In this document: positions 1-8,658 of the stretch, piece by piece
How positions within the stretch are numbered: position 1 is the stretch's first letter
Layout of the letters: each line of letters begins with the position of its first letter
Assembly: GCA_029239875.1 (NCBI GenBank)
Contig: JARBUD010000030.1
Location: 1 to 53,522 of the forward strand
Source of the DNA: Xanthobacteraceae bacterium
Lineage (GTDB): Bacteria; Pseudomonadota; Alphaproteobacteria; Rhizobiales; Xanthobacteraceae
Reading direction: 5' to 3'
Length of the DNA stretch: 53,522 nt
Program-made: the position numbers and the translations under genes
Notes under the pieces: model-generated
Told to the model about the DNA's origin: nothing
The model's input: the letters and a program-made list of their open reading frames with translations, nothing else
The model's database searches: none

Positions 1-228
1 CAGGAATGCGTGCGAAGGCCGTATGGATGCCCCTGTTTTTCTCTCCGAACAGGGAATTGAGGAGAGACAGGTTCGCAGAGGACTAGCTCCTCCGCCATTG
101 CCGCCGATCACCCCTCGCTTCCGGAGCAATTGCTTCGCGCCCCCTTTCTGCCGTTCACCGTCGGCAACAGCGGGCGGGCTGCGTCCCCCTTCGGGTTGCA
201 TCCCGGTGATATGCAGCCCGACCTTCCG

Positions 229-729
229 TCACTGCTGATGGTCCAGGCCGAACGCCGGGTGATGAATCAGTTCCCCGCGCGGCTCGATGCCGTCGAACGG
301 CAAGGCCTGAACCACCTCGGGAGGACAGCCGGTTAGGCTCAGGCCCGGGTAGGCTCGGAAGCCGAACCGGCCATAATAGGCGGGGTCACCCACCAGTGCC
401 GCGCCCCGGCTTGTCGCCCGCAGTCGGCGGAGGGCCTCCGCCATCAGGGCCGTGCCGATACCCTGGCGATGCCTTGACGGCAAAACGGCAAGCGGGCCGA
501 CCAGACCCCAGCCGTCCTGCGTCCCGATCCGCGCCGCCGAGGCGGCCAGATAACCGATCACCTCGCCCTCCTCCTCGGCCACAAGCGAGAGGGCGAGCGC
601 GCCGTCCGCTCGCAGCTTTTCAACGATGCCCGCCTCGGTTCCAGTGGATTGCGGAAGCAGCAGGAAGGCTTCGGTGACAAGTCGGCCGATCGCCGGGATG
701 TCACCGTCGGTTTCATTGCGGATCAGCAT
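229..729 (-). CDS. GNAT family N-acetyltransferase
   Basis: This 166-residue protein is a predicted cytoplasmic acetyl-CoA-dependent N-acetyltransferase of the YhbS-like GNAT type. The acetyl-CoA pyrophosphate loop is visible as HRQGIGTAL at about residues 87-95, following the beta-4 strand GLVGPLAVLP. The C-terminal GDPAYYGRFGF segment is typical of the YhbS/COG3153 branch. The length is normal for a single GNAT domain. The start is the ATG at 727-729. It lies downstream of, and in the same direction as, the DeoR regulator, separated by 118 bp, so it may be co-transcribed. The substrate cannot be told from sequence; small molecules and protein N-termini are both possible. Confidence 0.85.
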   Translation of the reverse strand: MLIRNETDGDIPAIGRLVTEAFLLLPQSTGTEAGIVEKLRADGALALSLVAEEEGEVIGYLAASAARIGTQDGWGLVGPLAVLPSRHRQGIGTALMAEALRRLRATSRGAALVGDPAYYGRFGFRAYPGLSLTGCPPEVVQALPFDGIEPRGELIHHPAFGLDHQQ

Positions 730-847
730 GCCTTGCCCCTGATGGTCGAGTTGCGCGCGCGAGTGGTTCGGCGAGAAACACCTGACGACGCTGTACCAGA
801 TGCGCTCCCGGAAGGGGCCATGAAGTGGCCGTTCCTCGACCAGGGAC

Positions 848-1654
848 TCAGGCCAGTCCGAGCTCGACGAGGTGAAGCGTGACCCCGCTCTTTGCGGTCA
901 CGGCGGCGAGGCTGCCGGTCGGCGCGGCATCGGTGACGAGGATGTCCACATCGCGGAGCGAGCCCAGACGAACCAGTCCGCGCCGGCCGAACTTGCTGCT
1001 GTCGAGCGCCAGGATCACGCTGCCGGCCTGCTGCATGGCTGCTCGGACCGCCGCGACTTCGGCATAGTCGTCATCGCCGATGTCGCCGTCCTCGTCGATG
1101 CCGCTCACCGAGATGACGACGAAGTCGAACTTGAAAGCCTGGATGAACTCGGCCGAGTTCTGGCTGAACACGCCACCGTCCACCTGGCGGACGAAGCCGC
1201 CGGGCACTGCGACCGTGAAGTCGGTACGCTCGCTCAATGTCGTGGCGACGCGCAGGCTGTAGGTGACGACGCGCAGGCCCTTGTGGTCGATGAGCGCGCG
1301 GGCGACGGCCTCGCAGGTCGTCCCGGTGTCGATGAAGACGGACGCATTGTCGGGCACGATCCGGGCGACGGCACTTCCGATGGCATCCTTCGCCGGCGCA
1401 TTGGCGATGCGGCGCTGGCGATAGACGGTCGGATCGATCGGCGTCGAGGCGACCGCGCCGCCGTGCAGGCGCCGGACCTTGCCTTCCAGCTCCAGCGCGA
1501 CGATGTCCCGGCGGGCGGTCTGCGTGGTGACGGAGAAGCGGCTCGCGATCTCTTCGATCGAGATATGCCGGTTCTGCTCGAGATATTTGACCAGGAACGC
1601 GCGGCGCCGCGCCTTCTTTCCCTCGTCATCCCGCTCTTCGTGGCGAATCTGCAT
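848..1654 (-). CDS. DeoR/GlpR family transcriptional regulator
   Basis: This 268-residue regulator has an N-terminal winged helix (ISIEEIASRFSVTTQTARRD, a classic DeoR recognition helix) followed by HGGA and a C-terminal DeoRC sugar-phosphate sensor domain containing FIDTGTTCEAVAR, the phosphate-binding DxGTT region. I chose the ATG at 1654, preceded by GAGAG, because the longer reading from a GTG at 1696 runs into a strong hairpin at 1689-1726. Family members usually repress sugar or polyol catabolic operons and release DNA on binding a sugar phosphate. The neighbours give no clear sugar target, so the regulated genes are unknown; the autotransporter upstream is one possibility. Confidence 0.9.
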   Translation of the reverse strand: MQIRHEERDDEGKKARRRAFLVKYLEQNRHISIEEIASRFSVTTQTARRDIVALELEGKVRRLHGGAVASTPIDPTVYRQRRIANAPAKDAIGSAVARIVPDNASVFIDTGTTCEAVARALIDHKGLRVVTYSLRVATTLSERTDFTVAVPGGFVRQVDGGVFSQNSAEFIQAFKFDFVVISVSGIDEDGDIGDDDYAEVAAVRAAMQQAGSVILALDSSKFGRRGLVRLGSLRDVDILVTDAAPTGSLAAVTAKSGVTLHLVELGLA

Positions 1655-1688
1655 CTCGGCTCTCGGTAGCGCTGGTAAAAATAACGAT

Positions 1689-1726
1689 CGATCCACGGGG
1701 CGTCCATCCGGGCGCCCCGTGGATCG
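1689..1726 (-). terminator. Rho-independent terminator after the autotransporter gene
   Basis: The arms 1689-1702 and 1713-1726 form a perfect 14-bp stem around a 10-nt loop. Read on the minus strand, the stem is followed within a few bases by TTATTTTT (about 1675-1683). This is the only hairpin with a real U tract close to the end of the autotransporter gene, which stops at 1796. It lies between that gene and the DeoR start. Confidence 0.8.
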
Positions 1727-1738
1727 AGCCGTTTCGAG

Positions 1739-1766
1739 GCCTGCCGGGCATGCGATCCCGGCAGGC
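1739..1766. terminator. Second stem-loop just after the autotransporter stop
   Basis: The arms 1739-1748 and 1757-1766 (GCCTGCCGGG and its complement) give a perfect 10-bp stem with an 8-nt loop, 30 bp beyond the autotransporter stop codon. It has no U tract. It sits in tandem with the stronger terminator at 1689-1726 and may protect the mRNA 3' end or back up termination. Confidence 0.5.
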
Positions 1767-1795
1767 GGTGTGGTGGAGGCCGGTACCGAGCGGCG

Positions 1796-4700
1796 TCAGA
1801 ACTTCACGCTCAGCCGGCCGGTGACGCCGTTGTCGCCGAGGCCGGAACCGAACTGGCCGGAGTAGCTGACGCCCAGCGTCGCGTTCGGTGTGGCCGCGAA
1901 GTCCACACCGGCGCGGATGATGGCGACGTCCTCGGCGATCGGCGTCCCGCGGATGCCGAAATCGTCGCCGCCGGCGAACGCCAGCACCGCCTGCGGAACC
2001 ACGTCGCCGGAGGCGTGCTGCCAGCCGAGCGTGCCGTGCAGGGTAGCCACCGTCGAGCCGATGTCGAAGCTGGTCGAGGCGCGGGCGCCCAGCGTGGTGA
2101 ACAGCGTGTCGAGATCGCCGGACGCACCGGTGAGCGCGGCGGCGCCGCCATCCTCGACGAAGCCGTCAGTGCTGAAGCGCACATAGGCGAGGCTCAGGAA
2201 CGGCTCGATCGCGCTGCGTGCCATATCGAACCGGTAGCCGAGTTCGCCGAAGACCTGCGTGGTCGACGCGTCATAGTCCGACGAGAGGTTCTCGTTGAAC
2301 CCGGTAAAGGCCACCTGACGCGAGGTCTCGATGCTGTGCCAGGTGTGGCCGACGCCGAGGCGCAGGCCGAGCGGGCCGGAGCGCGAGCCGGCATAGAAGC
2401 CGATATGGTAGTTGTCGGCGTCGCCGCTGGAGACGAGATCGTCGAGTTCGACCGAGGTCCGGCTGTAGCCGGCGAGCAGGCCGACCCGCCAGGCATCGCC
2501 GACCGCCGCGTCCGCGCCGGCGAGCAGGCCGCCCACGGTGCTGGTCAGGCCGGAGGCGTTGCCGTCGCCGTCGACCTCGCTCCACGAGCCGAAGGACTGG
2601 CCCCACACCGCGAAGCGGTCGGTGTCGGCGGCCACCGGTGCCGGGCCGGCCTTGTCGTAGGCCAGCACCGACATGTCCTGGCCCGCCAGCTCGCCGCTCG
2701 CGGCGCGCAGACGCTCGTTCGCCGCATCGCGCAGGAAGCGGCTGTCGTCGATCAGGACGCCATAGGTCGAGGCATGCACCTCGCCGCCGATCTGCGTGAA
2801 GGCGGTGCGTGCGCTGGCCTCGTCGAGCATGACGATGGCGTCGTAGAGCGGCGCGCCGTAGCCGAGGCTTTCGGCGCCGCGCGCGGCGGAGCGCTGGTTG
2901 AAGGTGGCGCCGATCCGGTCGAAGGCGGTGTCGTTGCGCGCCAGCGTCAGCACCACGTCGGTCGCGCCATAGTCCAGCGTCGGGTCGAGGAAGGCGAAGC
3001 TGGAGGTGACCTCACCGAAGGCTCCCTCGATGCCGCCGGCCGAGCGGATGATGGTGTAGCTGGTCTCCGGCTTGTATTCGCCGGCGGTGCCGATGCTCAT
3101 CAGCGTGCCGCCCTCGATGGTGGTCTTGCCGGTCACGGCGATCAGGTCGCTCGCGCCTTGGGCGTTGAACTCGACCTCATAGGCGGAGCCGCTTTGGAAG
3201 GTGAGGTTGCCGGCGACGTTGAGCGTGCCGATCGAATTGCCCGGCGCGACGATGCCGCCCGACGCGATCTTGAGATTGCCGACGGTGCCGGTGCCGGAGA
3301 GCGCGGCGCCATCGAAAACGGTGGTCAGCGCGGAGCTGGCGATCGAGCCGTTGACGACGAGCAGGCCGTTCCTGACGAATGTCTCGCCGGTATAGGTGTT
3401 GGTGCCGAACAGGCCGAGCGCGCCTTCGCCGAGCTTGGTCAGGCTGCCTTCGCCGGAAATCGCCCGGCCGATGGCGACGGCATTGGCGGCATCGGCGATC
3501 TCGATGCCGCCGCCGCCGGCCTCCAGCACCACCGAGCGGTCGAGGACCGCCATGTCGGTGCCGGCGATGCGCAGCGTTCCGTTGTCGAGGTGCAGGCTCG
3601 CCGCGGAGGTGCCGAGCGCGGCGTCCTCGTCGACGATGAGGGTGCCGCCGTCGGTCACCAGCGTCTGGCCGATGAAGCTGTGGTCGTCGATGCAGTAGTC
3701 GACGATCGCCTGCTGCAGGCGGGGATCCGTGCTCTTGCAGTCGAGCAGGGTCTTCTTCTCCTCCTCGGTCAGGTCGGTGAGGATCGGATTGCCGTTCTCG
3801 TCCGAGATCTGCCCGAGATAGATATCGGTGCGCATGTTGTTGCGCGTCAGGTAGAATTCCTTGTCGTTCTCCTCGAAGGTCGTGGCGTCGGCGCCCCAGA
3901 CCAGCCGGATCTTCTCGACCGTCGCGTCGTCCACCGTCTCCGTATAGGTCTCCAGCGCCGGGCCGATCCATTTCAGCGTGTGCGCGACCGGCTCATGGTC
4001 GGAAAGCGGACGGCCGTCATTGGTATAGCCGACCTCGTCGGCCACGCCGGTGTAGGGGTCGTTGGGATCGTCCGCGAGCACGTACCACTTGCCGAAGGGG
4101 CGCGAGACGAGGAAGTGGTCGATGGTCGCGCGGTCCCAGCTCGTCCAGGTGTTGGTGGCGTCCTGGCCGCGTGACGGCCAGGTGGTGCTGCCGTCGCCGA
4201 GCTCGTGCGGAGCGAATTGCTCGCGCTCATCCGGGTTCTGAAGCAGCATATACTGCTTCTTCAGGATGTTCATCGTCACCGGCTGGTTGCTGGCGACCGG
4301 AAGGGTCTCGCCCTCGAAGATGATTCCCTTCGCCGTCATATCCTTGGCGACGATCTCTTCCCACTGGCGCCAGCTCAACTGCGAGATGTTGGTCTTGCCG
4401 GGGAACTCGCTGCGATGGGCGTTGAAATAGTCCTGGATCACGTTGCGGTAATGCGCCTGGCCATTCGGGTCGGTGGCCTTCATCGAGGCCGCATAGGCGG
4501 CATATTCGTCTTGCTTGCCTTCCGGCGTGTATTCCTCGGCCAGCTGCTTCCACAGGGCGGAACTGCCGCCATCGACGATGGTGCGCGCGAACAGATAGGA
4601 CTGCTGCTCGGCGGAGTGCAGCCCGCGCTCCGAGACATCGCCGGCGTTGAAGTCGCCGACCAGGACGATCGGCTTGTCGCTGTCGCCGGCCCAGGTGTTG

Positions 4701-5203
4701 AGAGCCTGGGCTTCCTTGATGCGCCCGTCCGACGTGTCGGCATAGTCGAGATGCACCGTGCCGATCAGCGTCTCCGGCCGCCCGGCCTCGCCATCCGCGA
4801 CGGTGAAGCTCACATAGCGCCCCTGGGTGGTGACGCCGGGAAGGGTGTAGGTGCCGAAGCTGCCCGGCAGCCGAGAGATGACGCCGACATCGCCGATCAG
4901 CACGCCGCCATAGGTGCCGCGGCCGGCATCCTCCAGAATGCCCGGAATGTCGCTCACATAACGGCTGCCGTTGGCCTCCTGGAAGGCCAGCACGTCGTAA
5001 TTGCCGTTGATCATGAACTCGGAGGTGATGCCGGGATTCTGCTTGAACTGGTTCCAGATGTTCAAGGAGAGGATGCGGAGCGTTCCGTCGTCCGCCCGAC
5101 TGGCGCTTGCCCCGAGCACGGCCAGGGCGGCGCCGCAGAGCAGCCGCGACGTGATGCCGGCGAGGCTGGGGCCACGCCGGCGGCGGGTATTCCTGATATT
5201 CAT
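1796..5203 (-). CDS. autotransporter with endonuclease/exonuclease/phosphatase passenger
   Basis: This 1135-residue secreted protein starts at the ATG at 5203, which gives a good signal peptide (RRRR, hydrophobic LLCGAALAVLGASA, cleavage near residue 37). Residues about 40-410 are an EEP (DNase I/phosphodiesterase-like) domain with all signature residues in place: N48, E76 in AFQEA, H151 in TVHLDY, D184 and N186 in VGDFN, and D402/H403 in SDHEPV. About 215 residues separate VGDFN from SDH, much longer than in DNase I. Passenger-associated beta-strand repeats follow (for example KLGEGALGLFGTNTYTGETF, GTGTVGNLKI, APGNSIGTLNV). The last ~270 residues are a type V beta-barrel ending in LSVKF. It should be exported and displayed at, or released from, the cell surface. 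The nucleic-acid or phosphoester substrate is not known. Confidence 0.9.
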   Translation of the reverse strand: MNIRNTRRRRGPSLAGITSRLLCGAALAVLGASASRADDGTLRILSLNIWNQFKQNPGITSEFMINGNYDVLAFQEANGSRYVSDIPGILEDAGRGTYGGVLIGDVGVISRLPGSFGTYTLPGVTTQGRYVSFTVADGEAGRPETLIGTVHLDYADTSDGRIKEAQALNTWAGDSDKPIVLVGDFNAGDVSERGLHSAEQQSYLFARTIVDGGSSALWKQLAEEYTPEGKQDEYAAYAASMKATDPNGQAHYRNVIQDYFNAHRSEFPGKTNISQLSWRQWEEIVAKDMTAKGIIFEGETLPVASNQPVTMNILKKQYMLLQNPDEREQFAPHELGDGSTTWPSRGQDATNTWTSWDRATIDHFLVSRPFGKWYVLADDPNDPYTGVADEVGYTNDGRPLSDHEPVAHTLKWIGPALETYTETVDDATVEKIRLVWGADATTFEENDKEFYLTRNNMRTDIYLGQISDENGNPILTDLTEEEKKTLLDCKSTDPRLQQAIVDYCIDDHSFIGQTLVTDGGTLIVDEDAALGTSAASLHLDNGTLRIAGTDMAVLDRSVVLEAGGGGIEIADAANAVAIGRAISGEGSLTKLGEGALGLFGTNTYTGETFVRNGLLVVNGSIASSALTTVFDGAALSGTGTVGNLKIASGGIVAPGNSIGTLNVAGNLTFQSGSAYEVEFNAQGASDLIAVTGKTTIEGGTLMSIGTAGEYKPETSYTIIRSAGGIEGAFGEVTSSFAFLDPTLDYGATDVVLTLARNDTAFDRIGATFNQRSAARGAESLGYGAPLYDAIVMLDEASARTAFTQIGGEVHASTYGVLIDDSRFLRDAANERLRAASGELAGQDMSVLAYDKAGPAPVAADTDRFAVWGQSFGSWSEVDGDGNASGLTSTVGGLLAGADAAVGDAWRVGLLAGYSRTSVELDDLVSSGDADNYHIGFYAGSRSGPLGLRLGVGHTWHSIETSRQVAFTGFNENLSSDYDASTTQVFGELGYRFDMARSAIEPFLSLAYVRFSTDGFVEDGGAAALTGASGDLDTLFTTLGARASTSFDIGSTVATLHGTLGWQHASGDVVPQAVLAFAGGDDFGIRGTPIAEDVAIIRAGVDFAATPNATLGVSYSGQFGSGLGDNGVTGRLSVKF

Positions 5204-5303
5204 CGTGCCAATCCCCATACGCTCGAGTTTTCCGTTCCCGGCCCATTCCACATGGACCAGGCCCCGGATCTCGGTCGGCGCTGTTTCGAGGATTGTTGCT
5301 TTC

Positions 5304-5317
5304 ACATATCAGTATGT
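5304..5317. promoter_or_regulatory. palindrome ACATA-N4-TATGT upstream of the autotransporter
   Basis: A perfect 5-bp inverted repeat with a 4-bp spacer (ACATATCAGTATGT) lies in an A+T-rich patch about 100 bp upstream of the autotransporter ATG. It could be a regulator operator. The DeoR protein encoded next to the autotransporter is a candidate binder, but nothing in the sequence proves this. Confidence 0.3.
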
Positions 5318-5783
5318 CACTTAGATAACATTCTGCGCGCGCATGTCCGTTGAGCTTAGTTTTGGGCATGCTTGCGAGCGTGCGGAAGTCGCGCGCGCCG
5401 CCGCAGCTCCTCGATATGGCGCCGGAGACGGGGCAAAGTGCTGCAGCTGCAAATATTCACGGCTGCTCATTCAAATGAAAATCGTCTAATTCATCGGTTA
5501 TTATTGAATAATTTTCGAGATAGGCGCGTCTCGCGCGGCTGACTGCATCGTCGCGTCAGGCGCGGTCTGCCGGCGGCAATGCCGATCCATCCGACGAGTG
5601 AAGTGGGAATCCCGGAAATCGCGGGGGTATAGAATGCCGCCCCTCATCCGGTAGTTGTTCGATGATGGAACGACATGCCGCCTTTTGCGGGAGAAATTGT
5701 CACATAAGGTACATTCCTCGCCGGCATCGATCGGCGGTCGGGACACTTCCGAAGCTGCTGGCTGAGGCGCGACGGCAGTGATA

Positions 5784-5812
5784 GCGGGCGGCAACATCTG
5801 GATGCCGCCCGC
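5784..5812 (-). terminator. stem-loop after the stress-protein gene
   Basis: The arms 5784-5793 and 5803-5812 (GCGGGCGGCA and its complement) form a perfect 10-bp stem with a 9-nt loop, starting 15 bp beyond the stop codon of the 5828-6442 gene. There is no U run, so it may terminate weakly or only stabilise the 3' end. Confidence 0.55.
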
Positions 5813-5827
5813 CAGCGCGATGCGATG

Positions 5828-6442
5828 TCAGGCGCGATAGCGCGCGCGTTCCCTCGCGACTTCCTCCGAGGTGTAGACGGGAGCGTCGGGATCGAAGCGG
5901 GACCAACCTTCGTCGCGATAGACCCGCTCGCGATCCACCAGATCGACCGAGGCTTCCTCATCGAGGATGGTCTGCGCCTCGATCTCGCGATCGGCAGGCA
6001 CCCGCGCGGAGACCAGCGTGCCGCCGCGGCGGACGCCTTCGGCGTAGACGTGGGCGCGCTCCTCCGGCACGCCTTCCGAGGTCAGCGCGCCCACGAGCCC
6101 ACCAACGGCACCGCCGGCGGCGGCCCCGGCGACGGCGCCGACACCGGTCGCGACGAGCCAGCCGGCCGCCACCACCGGGCCGACGCCGGGGATGGCCATC
6201 AACCCGAGCCCGGTAAGCAAGCCACCCGCGCCGCCCACGACCGCGCCGATGCCGGCACCGGTCGCGGCCCCCTCGCCGGCATTGCCGTCGTCGTCGGCGT
6301 CGGCGGTCCTGCGGCCGTACCAGTCGTCGCTGTTGTTCGCGACGAGGCTGATCTGGGCCCGGTCGATGCCGAGGGCCTGCAGCTTGTTCACAGCGGTGAG
6401 CGCGTCGTCATAATTGTCGAAAAGACCAGATACGGTCGCCAT
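5828..6442 (-). CDS. general stress protein 17M-like, glycine-zipper protein
   Basis: This 204-residue protein begins with a region resembling the general stress protein 17M domain (VSGLFDNYDDALTAVNKLQALG at residues 4-25), followed by a long Gly/Ala-rich hydrophobic stretch (residues about 60-130, repeated GxxxG such as AAGAAAGGAVGGLVGAL) that looks like a glycine zipper able to insert in or pack against membrane. The C-terminus has a charged segment with SARVPADREIEAQTIL, where proteins of this type carry a short ferredoxin-like motif. A clear GGGAGG site precedes the ATG. Proteins like this are often stress-induced; the biochemical role is unknown. Confidence 0.75.
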   Translation of the reverse strand: MATVSGLFDNYDDALTAVNKLQALGIDRAQISLVANNSDDWYGRRTADADDDGNAGEGAATGAGIGAVVGGAGGLLTGLGLMAIPGVGPVVAAGWLVATGVGAVAGAAAGGAVGGLVGALTSEGVPEERAHVYAEGVRRGGTLVSARVPADREIEAQTILDEEASVDLVDRERVYRDEGWSRFDPDAPVYTSEEVARERARYRA

Positions 6443-6474
6443 GAGATCCTCCCATCAGGTTGCAGGTGCCGGTC

Positions 6475-6786
6475 TCAGTTCGGGAAGACGTTGCCCTGGT
6501 AATCCAAAGCGACGTCCTTTGAGGCGCCGTTCTTCATGGCCTTGCCGCGCCAGATGCCGTCGCCGTCCTTCTTCAGGCCGGTGACGTTCGAGAAGCCCTT
6601 GGCCTCGATCCGGGACTTGGCCTGATCCTCGGTGAAGCTGTTCGCGCCCTTGGCGGGCTCGGCGGGCCGCTTCGCGTTGGTGCCGGAAACGGCGGGTGTG
6701 TCGGGATTGGGATTTGCCGGCGGCGTCTGGGCCCATGCGGGCCCAGCGAGGCTGATTGCAATTGCAATAGGCAGGATGCATTTCAT
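6475..6786 (-). CDS. small secreted PepSY-like protein
   Basis: This is a 103-residue protein with a Sec signal peptide (MKCILPIAIAISLAGPAWA, cleavage near AWA-Q). The mature part has a Pro/Asn-rich linker and then a compact domain (FTEDQAKSRIEAKGFSNVTG ... DGIWRGKAMKNG) resembling the PepSY-type fold of many small periplasmic proteins. I chose the ATG at 6786 rather than an in-frame codon three residues earlier because AGAAGGG sits about 8 bases upstream of it. It lies 32 bp downstream of the stress-protein gene, in the same direction. Function unknown. Confidence 0.7.
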   Translation of the reverse strand: MKCILPIAIAISLAGPAWAQTPPANPNPDTPAVSGTNAKRPAEPAKGANSFTEDQAKSRIEAKGFSNVTGLKKDGDGIWRGKAMKNGASKDVALDYQGNVFPN

Positions 6787-6885
6787 CTGGGCCACCCTTC
6801 TGCTTAGAGACTGTGCAGATGGAACGTCCCCTAGGCACCTTTGTTCCGGCAGGTGCCCGCACCCATTGGTGAGGCGGCTGCCCGG

Positions 6886-7755
6886 CTAAGAATCGTCCCC
6901 GCGGGAGACTGCCGCTCGCGTCCCACGCCAGCCGAACAATTCCTGCGGCGAGAACTCCTCCCGGTCATAACCGGACGCGCAGAATGTGCCGCCCTGGTAC
7001 CGCGCCGACACCGGATCCGCCTCGGCGGCGCCCGCGACGACGGTGCCGGCAAAGCGCTCCGCGTCGTCGCGGACGGCCGTGCCGATCTCGTCATGGGACG
7101 CCCACCACGCCCGGCTGTTCGCCGACACCCCCCAGGCGATCCGGCAGCCGAGCGCCGGATGCGTCAGCCCCGCTTCGACGAGCCGTACGAGGTCGTCGAA
7201 GCTCAGCCAGGTCGACAGATGCCGCAGCTCGGTCGGCCGTTCCACGCAGCTGCCGATGCGCAGCGACAGGCTCTCGAGCCCGTGCTTGTCCCAGTAGAGC
7301 CGCGCCAGCAATTCGCCATAGGCCTTGCTCAGCCCGTAATAGCCGTCCGGGCGCAGATCGCAGTCCTCGTCGAGCCTGACGTCGCGGCGATGGAAGCCGA
7401 TCGCGTGATTGGAGGAGGCGAAGACCACCCGCGCCCTGGCGGTGCGGGCGAGATCGAAGACGTTATGCGCGCCGGCAATGTTCGCCCCGAAGATCTCAGC
7501 GAAGTCGCGCTCGGTCGAGACCGCGCCGAAATGCAAAATGGCGGAGTAGTCGTCGCCGAGCCGCAGCACCGCCTCGCGGTCGGCGAGGTCCGCAGCCATG
7601 AAGCGCGCGCCCGCCGGAAGCTCGTAATCGGGTTCCACGAAGTCGGTCAGGACCAGCGTCCGATCCTCGCGCGCCAGCCGCTCGGCGAGCAGCCGGCCGA
7701 GAGTGCCGGAGGCGCCGGTGAGGAGCACGGGGCGGGCGGCAGCGGCTTCGGTCAT
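6886..7755 (-). CDS. udh: uronate dehydrogenase (NAD-dependent epimerase/dehydratase family)
   Basis: This 289-residue short-chain enzyme has the Rossmann motif TGASGTLG at residues 13-20 and the catalytic Y140-x3-K144 pair (YYGLSK). Segments such as VFASSNHAIGF, LRIGSC and LSTWLSFDDLV closely match what I recall of the characterised Agrobacterium Udh. Udh oxidises D-galacturonate or D-glucuronate with NAD+ to the aldarolactone in the cytoplasm. The gene is last in the minus operon and overlaps the lactonase gene by ATGA (7752-7755), which fits a dehydrogenase-lactonase pair. I am confident of the family and fairly confident of the substrate class. Confidence 0.88.
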   Translation of the reverse strand: MTEAAAARPVLLTGASGTLGRLLAERLAREDRTLVLTDFVEPDYELPAGARFMAADLADREAVLRLGDDYSAILHFGAVSTERDFAEIFGANIAGAHNVFDLARTARARVVFASSNHAIGFHRRDVRLDEDCDLRPDGYYGLSKAYGELLARLYWDKHGLESLSLRIGSCVERPTELRHLSTWLSFDDLVRLVEAGLTHPALGCRIAWGVSANSRAWWASHDEIGTAVRDDAERFAGTVVAGAAEADPVSARYQGGTFCASGYDREEFSPQELFGWRGTRAAVSRGDDS

Positions 7756-8648
7756 GGCAGATCCTCGAACAGGGCGACCGGCGCGCCGGCCACGCCGATC
7801 TCCATCGCCAGCACGCCGCCGGAAGCCGGTGCCGCGGCGAGCGCCGCCTCCGACAGGCCCTTGCGCAGGCTGGTGACATAGAGCGTGGTCAGCCCCTCGC
7901 CGGCGAAACAGGGCATGGTCGGCGCGGGCACGGGCAGCGCCAGGCGGCGGAGCAGCCGTCCCTCGGCGTCGAAATTGTTGAGGCAGCCGGCCGAGACGCC
8001 GCAGCTCCAATAGGTGCCGGCGGCATCGCAGGCGCCGCCGTCCGGGCGCCCTTCCGCCTCGGACAATTCCCGCAGGCGGCGGCGGCCGGAAAGGCCGCCC
8101 GTCGCCGGATCGAAATCCCAGCGGTCGATCCATGGTCCGCGCGAATCCGAGCCGAACATGGTGCGCCCGTCGGCCGTCCAGGCGAGGCCGTTGGAGACCT
8201 TGAACCCGTCGATCCGGCGCTCGACCCGTCCGTCCGCGCTCACGCGATAGAGGCACGCCTCCGGGCGCTGGCGGTCCGGCGGCACGTCGTGCATGGAGCC
8301 GACCCAGAAGGCGCCGTCCGGCCCGACCTTGCCGTCGTTCAGCCGGAACTCCGGGAAGCGGGGCTCCACCTCGGCGAGAAGGCGATGCGCGCCGCTGTCC
8401 ACGTCCAGCATCCGCACCTCGCCGCCGACCGCCACCACCAGCCGGCCGGAGCGGGCGAGGCCGAGGCTGCCGACCGGCCGGTCGAAGTCCCAGCGGCGGA
8501 TGATGCCGCCGGCGATGTCGAGCCGGAATACCGTGCCGGCGGGGATGTCGACCCAGAGCAGCGCCTGGCGCGCCGCATCCCAGAGCGGCGATTCGCCGAT
8601 CGCGCAGCGGCTGTCGACGATCAGCCGCGTTGCCGGTGCTTCATTCAT
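7752..8648 (-). CDS. SMP-30/gluconolactonase family lactonase
   Basis: This 298-residue six-bladed beta-propeller protein belongs to the SMP-30/regucalcin/gluconolactonase family. Visible signatures are the metal-binding Glu in IGESPLWD near the N-terminus, FRLNDGKVGPDGAFWVG, and SNGLAWTADGRTMFGSDS, where the Asn and Asp ligands lie. The ATG at 8648 is used, 10 bp after the kduD stop. It probably opens the aldarolactone produced by Udh to the free aldarate. The tight packing between kduD and udh supports a role in uronate oxidation. The exact lactone (galactaro- or glucaro-) is not determinable. Confidence 0.88.
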   Translation of the reverse strand: MNEAPATRLIVDSRCAIGESPLWDAARQALLWVDIPAGTVFRLDIAGGIIRRWDFDRPVGSLGLARSGRLVVAVGGEVRMLDVDSGAHRLLAEVEPRFPEFRLNDGKVGPDGAFWVGSMHDVPPDRQRPEACLYRVSADGRVERRIDGFKVSNGLAWTADGRTMFGSDSRGPWIDRWDFDPATGGLSGRRRLRELSEAEGRPDGGACDAAGTYWSCGVSAGCLNNFDAEGRLLRRLALPVPAPTMPCFAGEGLTTLYVTSLRKGLSEAALAAAPASGGVLAMEIGVAGAPVALFEDLP

Positions 8649-8658
8649 CCCCTGCCTC

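Larger units (their letters stand above)
5204..5827. other. intergenic region upstream of the autotransporter
   Basis: I see no convincing gene here. Short open frames in it lack coding character and ribosome-binding sites. It contains two A+T-rich patches, about 5300-5335 and about 5450-5515, that stand out from the GC-rich surroundings and are the likely promoter area for the minus-strand autotransporter. A hairpin at 5784-5812 closes the neighbouring stress-protein gene. Confidence 0.5.

Noticed and set aside
1..228. Short plus-strand frames at the left end of the window
   Set aside because: They continue into the antisense of the GNAT gene, have no ribosome-binding sites and show no domain; I see no gene in the first 228 bases.
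1655..1696. GTG start for the DeoR regulator at 1696
   Set aside because: It would place the start inside the terminator hairpin at 1689-1726 and lacks a ribosome-binding site; the ATG at 1654 has GAGAG upstream and fits the family.
2015..4174. 719-codon open frame on the plus strand
   Set aside because: It is antisense to the autotransporter, in a frame kept open by high GC content. Its translation is low-complexity Arg/Gly/Ala/Asp without domains, while the opposite strand has a complete catalytic set.
5501..5961. Small minus-strand frames between the stress-protein and autotransporter genes
   Set aside because: They overlap the stress-protein gene out of frame or the 5784-5812 hairpin, lack ribosome-binding sites and have no recognisable domains.
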